Shown one piece after another: positions 22,453 to 28,634 of a stretch of DNA of 28,634 nucleotides. Positions within the stretch are counted from its first letter, which is position 1; each line of letters starts with the position of its first letter. Made by a program: the position numbers and the translations under genes. This stretch comes from JALZBL01 sp040004775 (GTDB lineage: Bacteria; Actinomycetota; Actinomycetes; Mycobacteriales; Jatrophihabitantaceae): positions 1-28,634 of the forward strand of contig JBDUAD010000024.1 of assembly GCA_040004775.1 (NCBI GenBank), in the 5' to 3' direction. A model generated the notes under the pieces. The model was not told the DNA's origin, searched no databases, and saw nothing but the letters and a program-made list of their open reading frames with translations.

Positions 22453-23490
22453 GTGGGCGAAAGCAAGGGCACGGTACAGAGCCGAGTGTGGCGCGACGGG
22501 CAGTTGATCGAGAAGGACTTCCCGTTCGAGCAGATCTCGGACTACTTGGAGCAGGAGGGCTGCCTGGTCTGGGTCGACGTGTGCGACGCCGATTCCCCGC
22601 GCCTGACCGAGCTGGCCGGCGAGCTCTCGCTGGACCCGAACGCAGTCGAGGACGCCGTCGCCCAGCGCGAGCGGACCAAGGCCATCCGGTACGACACTCA
22701 CGTCTTCCTCACGGTGTACGGCGTGCGCGCGGCCGGTCGCCTGCCGGCTGGCGCGGACGGCGCGGACACGGTCGACCCGGCGGTCGGGGAGCCGGGACTC
22801 GTCTTCGCCCGCGTCTCGGCGTTCGTGATGCCCCGTGGCGTCGTCACGGTGCGGGCCAGCGATTTCGACGTCGCGCCGGTGGTCCAGCGCTGGGAGGACA
22901 ACGCCGACCTGCTCAAATTCGGTGTCGGTGGCCTGGTGCACGGGCTGCTCGACGTCGTCGTGGACGGGCACTTCGAGGCGGTCCAGTTGCTCGATGACGC
23001 CATGGAGGAGCTGGAGGACGACCTCTTCGACGACCGGGCCCGCACCACGGTGGTCCAGCGCCAGACCTACCAGCTCCGCAAGGACCTGGTCAGCCTGCGG
23101 CGGGTCGTGCTGCCCATGCGCGAGGTGGTGAACGCGGTGCTGCGCCATCGCCAGGACCTGCACCACTCGGCTGAGCTGGACTCCTGGTTCGACGACCTCT
23201 ACGACCACGTGCTCCGGGCGGCCGAATGGACGGAGTCGTTGCGCGACATGGTGACCACCATCTTCGAGACCAACCTGTCCCTGCAGGACGCCCGGCTCAA
23301 CACCGTCATGAAGAAGCTCACCGGCTGGGCCGCGATCATCGCCGTGCCGACCGCGGTCACCGGCTACTTCGGCCAGAACGTTCCTTACCCGGGATTCGAA
23401 CAGAAGTGGGGATTCTGGCTGAGCATCGTCATGATCGTCGGCGTGGCCGGTGCCCTGTACGCGGCGTTCCGTCGACGCAACTGGTTGTGA
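22453..23490 (+). CDS. CorA-family divalent cation transporter with variant pore motif
   Basis: The 345-aa protein has a large acidic cytoplasmic domain with the long stalk helix (VQLLDDAMEELEDDLFDDRA, then RKDLVSLRRVVLPMREVV), and two C-terminal membrane helices with a basic tail FRRRNWL. CorA normally has Y/F-G-M-N at the end of pore helix 1. Here the segment reads TGYFGQNVPYPG, with Gln in place of Met but Gly and Asn kept. Members move Mg2+, Co2+, Ni2+ or Zn2+ as pentamers. The change may alter selectivity, though FGQN-type variants may simply define a subfamily. GTG 22453 is the first start in frame close to the domain. DUF1622 follows 7 nt after the stop, probably in the same operon. 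Confidence 0.88.
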   Translation: MGESKGTVQSRVWRDGQLIEKDFPFEQISDYLEQEGCLVWVDVCDADSPRLTELAGELSLDPNAVEDAVAQRERTKAIRYDTHVFLTVYGVRAAGRLPAGADGADTVDPAVGEPGLVFARVSAFVMPRGVVTVRASDFDVAPVVQRWEDNADLLKFGVGGLVHGLLDVVVDGHFEAVQLLDDAMEELEDDLFDDRARTTVVQRQTYQLRKDLVSLRRVVLPMREVVNAVLRHRQDLHHSAELDSWFDDLYDHVLRAAEWTESLRDMVTTIFETNLSLQDARLNTVMKKLTGWAAIIAVPTAVTGYFGQNVPYPGFEQKWGFWLSIVMIVGVAGALYAAFRRRNWL

Positions 23491-23497
23491 CGGCCCC

Positions 23498-23902
23498 GTG
23501 TCGCTGGTCGAGCTGATGGATCACGTAGCCCAGCTGTTCGAGGTGATCGGCGCCGGCATCCTCGTCGTCGGCCTCGCCGTGTCCGTGGTGCTGGCCGCTC
23601 TCGTCCTGCGGCGTACCCGCGACGGCCGGCGGTCCTACCGCGTGCTGCGCGAATCCTTCGGCGGAGTGATCCTGTTGGGCCTGGAGGTGCTGGTCGCCGC
23701 GGACCTCGTCCGTACCGTCGCGGTGGAGCCAACCCTGCGCAACGTCGAGATCCTCGGACTCATCGTGCTGATCCGAACCTTTCTGAGCTTCTCTCTGGAG
23801 ATCGAGATCGACGGCGTGCCGCCGTGGCGGCGGGCGCTGATCGGCGGAGCCGGACGGATCGGCCGCCCGAGCGATGACTCCGGGCCCCCGACGGGGTCCT
23901 GA
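23498..23902 (+). CDS. DUF1622 membrane protein
   Basis: The 134-aa protein has three predicted helices (FEVIGAGILVVGLAVSVVLA, SFGGVILLGLEVLVAADLVR, and VEILGLIVLIRTFLSFSLEI) joined by a basic loop RRTRDGRRSYRVLRE. The block ADLVRTVAVEPTLRN followed by RTFLSFSLEIEIDG is the DUF1622 hallmark. Function is unknown. The start at GTG 23498 is 8 nt after the CorA stop, suggesting a shared transcript and perhaps a link to cation transport, but that is position only. The C-terminal tail is polar and disordered. Confidence 0.82.
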   Translation: MSLVELMDHVAQLFEVIGAGILVVGLAVSVVLAALVLRRTRDGRRSYRVLRESFGGVILLGLEVLVAADLVRTVAVEPTLRNVEILGLIVLIRTFLSFSLEIEIDGVPPWRRALIGGAGRIGRPSDDSGPPTGS

Positions 23903-23985
23903 TTGGTGCAGGCGGTGACCGGACCGCCCCGGCGCCCGGTTGGCGGACGCCGAACCCGTGCGAACCCCCTAGAGAGGACTCCGCA

Positions 23986-24456
23986 ATGGACGCGATCACC
24001 CCATGTCTGTGGTTCGACACCACCGGCGAAGACGCCGCCCGCTTCTACACGTCGGTCTTTCCCAACTCCGAGGTCGGTGAGATCGCCCGCTACGGTTCCG
24101 CCGGGCCCCGCGCCGAAGGCTCGGTGATGACCGTGGCGTTCACCCTCAACGGCCAGCCGTTCACCGCGCTCAACGGCGGCCCGGACTTCAGCTTCTCGGA
24201 GGCGATCTCCTTCCAGATCAACTGCGCCGATCAGGACGAGGTGGACCACTACTGGAACGCACTGTCCGAAGGTGGCGAGGAAGGACCGTGCGGCTGGCTG
24301 AAGGACCGCTTCGGCCTGTCCTGGCAGGTGGTCCCGACCGCATTGCCCGAACTGCTGGCCGACTCTGACCCGCAGCGGGGGCAGCGGGCGATGCAGGCCA
24401 TGCTCGGCATGAAGAAGCTCGACATCGGCGAACTGCGCCGCGCCGCCGACGGCTGA
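23986..24456 (+). CDS. PhnB-like VOC protein (3-demethylubiquinone methyltransferase-like fold)
   Basis: The 156-aa protein starts at ATG 23986 behind AGAGGA. It shows the family's order: ITPCLWFDTTGEDAARFYTS, VMTVAFTLNGQPFTALNGGP, FSEAISFQINCADQDEVDHY, WNALSEGGEE, GPCGWLKDRFGLSWQVVP, and a C-terminal helix RAMQAMLGMKKLDI. These proteins have the VOC fold and are often labelled 3-demethylubiquinone-9 3-methyltransferase or PhnB, but the label is not biochemical evidence and the function is open. It lies between the CorA/DUF1622 pair and the YcaO operon on the same strand, with 83 nt and 63 nt gaps, so it probably has its own promoter. Confidence 0.88.
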   Translation: MDAITPCLWFDTTGEDAARFYTSVFPNSEVGEIARYGSAGPRAEGSVMTVAFTLNGQPFTALNGGPDFSFSEAISFQINCADQDEVDHYWNALSEGGEEGPCGWLKDRFGLSWQVVPTALPELLADSDPQRGQRAMQAMLGMKKLDIGELRRAADG

Positions 24457-24506
24457 GCCGGCTCACGTCCGGCCGACGCGGCCGCGGATCGGTCACGATG
24501 CGTTTG

Positions 24507-24512
24507 TAGGGT
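24507..24512 (+). promoter_or_regulatory. -10 element of the leaderless YcaO operon
   Basis: TAGGGT matches TANNNT and ends 7 nt before GTG 24520, the typical spacing for leaderless actinobacterial transcripts. There is no Shine-Dalgarno sequence. This decides the start of the YcaO gene in favour of GTG 24520 over GTG 24514. Confidence 0.5.
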
Positions 24513-24519
24513 CGTGCCC

Positions 24520-25989
24520 GTGCTCGACGACGCCGCGCTGGCTGACATCGCCGCCCGCTACCGCGAGGTTCTCGGCGGCGGTGACCTGTGCGAGCTCGAC
24601 CTGACGCCGTACGACCGCACCGGCATCCCCACGGTGGCCACGGTGTGGGGCCAAGGTCGCGGCACCGTGCACGGCACGGGCTTCGGGGCGACGCCGGCCG
24701 CGGCCACGGTGGGCGCCCTGGGCGAACTCAGCGAGGCGGTGCTGGTCAATCCGGTGGTCGAGGCCCTGCCTCGGCAGCGGGCCAGCTACGCCGGGCTGCG
24801 CCGTGAGCGCGGCGAGCGCGGCGTGGTCGATCCGGTGACCTTGGTGCTCGAGGCCGGCAGCGACTACTCGGAGAACCGACCGCTGGACTGGGTCTCGCTC
24901 ACGCGGTGGCGGACCGGCGAAGAGGTGCTTGTACCGGTTGAGTTCGTCGGTTCGGAGGCGCACACGTTGCCGGCCGATCCGCCGCCCGGAGGCTGGCTGA
25001 CCACGGCGATCACCAACGGCCTCGGTGCCGGCGACAGTCTGGAACGTGCGGTCGGGCACGCCCTGTTGGAGATGGTGCAGCGTGACGGCGACACCGTCTC
25101 CTACCGCGCGCTGGACACCGGCGTGGTCATCGACCTGTCCACCTCCGGTGATCCGATGATCACCGCCACGGTCGGGGGCTACCGCGCGGTGGGCATCGAA
25201 CCGATGGTCAAGCTGGCCAGTACGGAGCTGGCCACCGTCGTCTACTGCGTCGGACGCGACGAGAAGCCCGACACCCCGCCGCTCGCGGTCACTGCGATCG
25301 GCGAGGCGGCCGACGTCGACCGCGACGGCGCGATCCTCAAGGCGCTGCTGGAGTACGGGTCGTCACGGGTGCGAAAGATCTTCGGGTTCGGGCCGCTGGA
25401 GGCGGTGGAGCGCCGCGACCCCGAGTACCTGCGGCGCGAGCTGGCCGAGCCACTGCTGGCTCAGGAACCGCGGGCGCTGGCGGCCATGACCGACTGGGCG
25501 CGCCGCGATGCCACCGACCTGTCGGCGCTGGTCGGCCCGACGCTCTACCGCCACACCTCGACCGTCGCCGCGCCCGATCTGCCGACCGCGGCGAAGCCCG
25601 CGGACCCGACCGCTCTGCTAACCGTGCTGCTCGATCGGCTGGCCGACTTCGACGTGCTCGTCCTGCCGGCGGGCCGCGAGGACGGCATGCGCGCGGCCAA
25701 GGTCATCGCGCCCGGCCTGGAAGTCGAGACCATGTCCTACCTGCGCATCGGCGAGCGGGTGCTGCGTCGGCTGCTCGATCGCGGCAGCGACCTGGTCGGG
25801 CTCGGTCCGGCCGACGGAGCCGACCGGCTGGGTATCCATCTGACCGCGGCGGCCACCGAGCGGATCGGTGGCCCAGCCTGGATCGATCGCGGCGCCGTGG
25901 CCCGCACCGTCGGCCCGCTGTATCCGCTCTACCGCGAGCCGGACCGCTTCGCCTGGCAACGGCTGGCCCGCGGCGAGGTGGCGCGGTGA
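24520..25989 (+). CDS. YcaO-domain ATP-dependent enzyme
   Basis: The 489-aa protein has the ATP-binding landmarks of YcaO in order. GALGELSEAV gives Glu69/Glu72. NGLGAGDSLERAVGHALLEM then VQRD gives Glu184/Gln187/Arg188 (Gln replaces the usual second Glu of E-x2-E-R). ILKALLEYGSSRVRK gives Glu278/Arg283. VIAPGLE and RIGERVLRRLL close the domain. YcaO enzymes phosphorylate a backbone amide oxygen and drive azoline, thioamide, amidine or related chemistry. The Pro-rich C-terminus of azoline cyclodehydratases is absent; it ends QRLARGEVAR. No TfuA, SagB dehydrogenase, E1-like partner or precursor peptide is adjacent. It is the first gene of an operon: its TGA overlaps the GTG of the next gene (GTGA). 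The substrate is unknown. Confidence 0.85.
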   Translation: MLDDAALADIAARYREVLGGGDLCELDLTPYDRTGIPTVATVWGQGRGTVHGTGFGATPAAATVGALGELSEAVLVNPVVEALPRQRASYAGLRRERGERGVVDPVTLVLEAGSDYSENRPLDWVSLTRWRTGEEVLVPVEFVGSEAHTLPADPPPGGWLTTAITNGLGAGDSLERAVGHALLEMVQRDGDTVSYRALDTGVVIDLSTSGDPMITATVGGYRAVGIEPMVKLASTELATVVYCVGRDEKPDTPPLAVTAIGEAADVDRDGAILKALLEYGSSRVRKIFGFGPLEAVERRDPEYLRRELAEPLLAQEPRALAAMTDWARRDATDLSALVGPTLYRHTSTVAAPDLPTAAKPADPTALLTVLLDRLADFDVLVLPAGREDGMRAAKVIAPGLEVETMSYLRIGERVLRRLLDRGSDLVGLGPADGADRLGIHLTAAATERIGGPAWIDRGAVARTVGPLYPLYREPDRFAWQRLARGEVAR

Positions 25990-26327
25990 GCGCACCAGAC
26001 GCGGACGCCCAGCGGCCGGCGCACCTCGACGACCTGCGGGCCAGCCAGGACCGCGACCTGCGCCGCGTGGGCATCCCGATGATCCTGGCCCTGTGCGACG
26101 AGACCGCCGGGCAGCCGGGACGAGGCGACGGTCCGGTCTCGTCGGCCGACCCGCCGCCCAACGCCGCCACGGTGGCCGACGGGCAGCAGCTGGTCACCCG
26201 GCTCGACGTCCTGCGTACCGACCTGGCCCCGGGCCAGCGCGACGACGACCTCGGCGTGCTGGTCAGCCTGCTCACCGTCGCGGCCCATCTGGACTTCGGC
26301 AAGGGCAACGAGGAGGAGCGGCGGTGA
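25986..26327 (+). CDS. 113-aa protein of unknown function, middle gene of the YcaO operon
   Basis: The start GTG 25986 overlaps the YcaO stop, and the stop overlaps the next start at 26324-26327 (both GTGA). That is strong evidence it is real and co-translated. The N-terminal 40 residues look helical (PAHLDDLRASQDRDLRRVGI with PMILALCDET). A Pro/Gly-rich disordered stretch follows (residues 44-64), then a C-terminal helical part (VADGQQLVTRLDVLRTDLAP, DDDLGVLVSLLTVAAHLDFG). It is acidic, with one Cys and no signal peptide or membrane helix. I do not recognise it as an RRE (precursor-binding) domain, TfuA or a leader-bearing precursor. An adaptor or subunit role for YcaO is the simplest inference. 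Its core is not rich in Cys, Ser or Thr, so it is a poor RiPP substrate. Confidence 0.7.
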   Translation: MSAPDADAQRPAHLDDLRASQDRDLRRVGIPMILALCDETAGQPGRGDGPVSSADPPPNAATVADGQQLVTRLDVLRTDLAPGQRDDDLGVLVSLLTVAAHLDFGKGNEEERR

Positions 26328-27064
26328 GCGACGGGCTGACCTTCTCCGCCCACCGCCGCGCACTGATGGCTGGTAGGCACGTGCGGGTGGTGAACTACCA
26401 CAACACGGTGGCTTCCGGCCGCGATGCGCTGAAGGCCGCGCTGGCCACCTACGCCGAATCGTTCGTGCCACTGTCCCTGGCCGACCTCGACGTCTTCTTC
26501 GCCACCGGCGCCTGGCCGGACGAGCGTCCCGGGTTCTTCCCGGTCTTCTACGAGGGCTTCCGCAACGCCTACGAGGTCGCCCGCCCGGTGTGCGAGGAGC
26601 TGGGTCTGACCGGCTGGTTCGCGATCTGCACCGGGTTCATCGACTGCCCGCCGGCTGAGCAGGAGGTGTTCGCCCGCTCGCACTGGTTGGAGTTGGCCGG
26701 CGAGGAGCTCGACGGGCGCCGCCTGGCCATGACGTGGGACGAGGTGGCTGACGTCGCCGCCGAGCACGTGGTGTTCGCCCACACCGCGAACCACACCGGT
26801 ATCGCCGACACGGTCACCGACGATCACCTGCACCGGGAGGTGGCCGACTCCAAGCTCCGCCTCGACGCCGCCACCGGCCAGAACAGCGCGGCATTCGCCT
26901 GGCTCTGGGGTTCCCCGTACGGTTCGAGCCCTCGCCATGACGACGCGCTACGCGCTGCGGGCTACCGCTACGTCGTCAGCAACACGATGATTCAGCGCAT
27001 CAACCCGCCCCCGGGGACCGCACGGTGTGACACTCATGCGGCAGAAGCAGTGCCCGCCCGATAA
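26324..27064 (+). CDS. polysaccharide-deacetylase-fold protein with rewritten active site, third gene of the YcaO operon
   Basis: This 246-aa protein follows the NodB-fold order: VRVVNYHNTV (strand 1), then the block that is normally TFDDG, here VFYEG (residues 74-78) followed by FRNAYEVARPVCEELGLTGW. FAICTGFID, LAMTWDEVADVA, the metal-binding His pair in FAHTANHTG (His153, His157), and FAWLWGSPYG and LRAAGYRYVVSN follow. The catalytic-base Asp is Tyr76 and the metal-ligand Asp is Glu77, while both His are kept. A metal may still bind, but ordinary N-deacetylation would need a different base. No signal peptide is present, so it acts in the cytoplasm, unlike cell-wall deacetylases. The last 15 residues (GTARCDTHAAEAVPAR) look unrelated to the fold, so the 3' end may be altered. 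Its start overlaps the 113-aa gene. Confidence 0.78.
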   Translation: MSDGLTFSAHRRALMAGRHVRVVNYHNTVASGRDALKAALATYAESFVPLSLADLDVFFATGAWPDERPGFFPVFYEGFRNAYEVARPVCEELGLTGWFAICTGFIDCPPAEQEVFARSHWLELAGEELDGRRLAMTWDEVADVAAEHVVFAHTANHTGIADTVTDDHLHREVADSKLRLDAATGQNSAAFAWLWGSPYGSSPRHDDALRAAGYRYVVSNTMIQRINPPPGTARCDTHAAEAVPAR

Positions 27065-27079
27065 GCAAGGAGCCGGCTA

Positions 27080-28576
<1,497 letters not shown>

Positions 28577-28577
28577 G

Positions 28578-28593
28578 CGGCGGCCGACCGCCG
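28578..28593. terminator. possible stem-loop after mmsA
   Basis: CGGCGG and CCGCCG form a 6-bp GC stem with loop CCGA immediately after the mmsA stop. There is no T-run, and GC-rich noise can give such stems. Confidence 0.35.
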
Positions 28594-28597
28594 GCGG

Positions 28598-28634
28598 CTA
28601 CGCGGCGGCGGGGTCGGGCGAGCGCAGGGCGGTG
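28598..28634 (-). CDS. possible 3' end of a convergent gene at the window edge
   Basis: On the minus strand a frame reads TALRSPDPAAA followed by TAG (28600-28598) and is open to the window edge. It would be convergent with mmsA. The visible piece is too short to identify. Confidence 0.25.
   Translation of the reverse strand, partial: TALRSPDPAAA

Noticed and set aside
20305..23208. 967-aa minus-strand frame extending kup far upstream
   Set aside because: Beyond GTG 22314 the frame is antisense to the intact CorA-like gene and has no domain; GTG 22314 has a good ribosome site.
23385..23402. tRNA T-loop-like string GGGATTCGAAC
   Set aside because: It lies inside the CorA-like coding sequence (YPGFEQK) and there is no matching acceptor, D or anticodon stem around it.
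21241..23490. 749-aa plus-strand frame
   Set aside because: Only the part from GTG 22453 (CorA-like) has conserved content; the rest is antisense to kup.
24457..24513. Search for a RiPP precursor next to ycaO
   Set aside because: The gap holds no ORF with leader-core architecture; the 83-nt gap at 23903-23985 holds none either.

Overview
This window is high-GC DNA (about 70% by eye) with GTG/TTG starts, leaderless-looking promoters and tightly packed genes. The families present (GAF-ANTAR regulator, MMPL transporter with a TetR neighbour, DUF6766, geranylgeranyl-reductase-like flavoprotein, CoA-acylating MmsA) point to an actinomycete chromosome. A Frankineae or Nakamurella-like soil genus is possible, but I cannot place it further. 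I see no rRNA, tRNA, CRISPR array, transposase or phage gene. LAYOUT, 1-5800: the 3' end of a membrane O-acyltransferase with an SGNH domain; a 59-aa Cys/His microprotein; a decayed alpha/beta hydrolase; a DUF1508 protein; a membrane-anchored extracytoplasmic protein preceded by a coupled Thr-Pro-rich mini-ORF; a decayed DUF2090 aldolase-like gene; a secreted beta-rich protein; and a VOC protein. 5800-10000: an SDR overlapping a divergent LspA-like gene, a flavin-binding PNPOx-like protein, a GAF-ANTAR regulator with a 12-codon leader ORF, and a DDAH-like amidinotransferase-fold hydrolase. 10000-13600: a heme-oxygenase-like diiron protein and a membrane glycosyltransferase in tandem, then a CDGSH iron-sulfur protein divergent from a geranylgeranyl-reductase-like flavoprotein. 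13700-18700: a four-helix membrane protein, an MMPL/RND exporter with divergent TetR regulator and a perfect 23-bp operator between them, and an ArsR-type regulator. 18800-23900: a small helical protein, a lipoprotein, a 27-aa membrane peptide coupled to DUF6766, then divergent Kup (K+) and CorA (divalent cation) transporters and a DUF1622 membrane protein. 24000-28634: a PhnB-like VOC protein; a three-gene operon with GTGA overlaps (YcaO enzyme, 113-aa unknown, deacetylase-fold protein with a rewritten active site); and methylmalonate-semialdehyde dehydrogenase. THEMES: The best candidate for an undescribed system is the YcaO triad, which has no adjacent precursor peptide. The second is the diiron/glycosyltransferase/CDGSH/flavoprotein block. 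A recurring structural oddity is short tandem duplication with a 15- or 16-bp period at five places, mostly at gene ends and leaders. Two genes (hydrolase and DUF2090) carry one-base deletions and a nonsense change; these could be real decay or base-calling errors.
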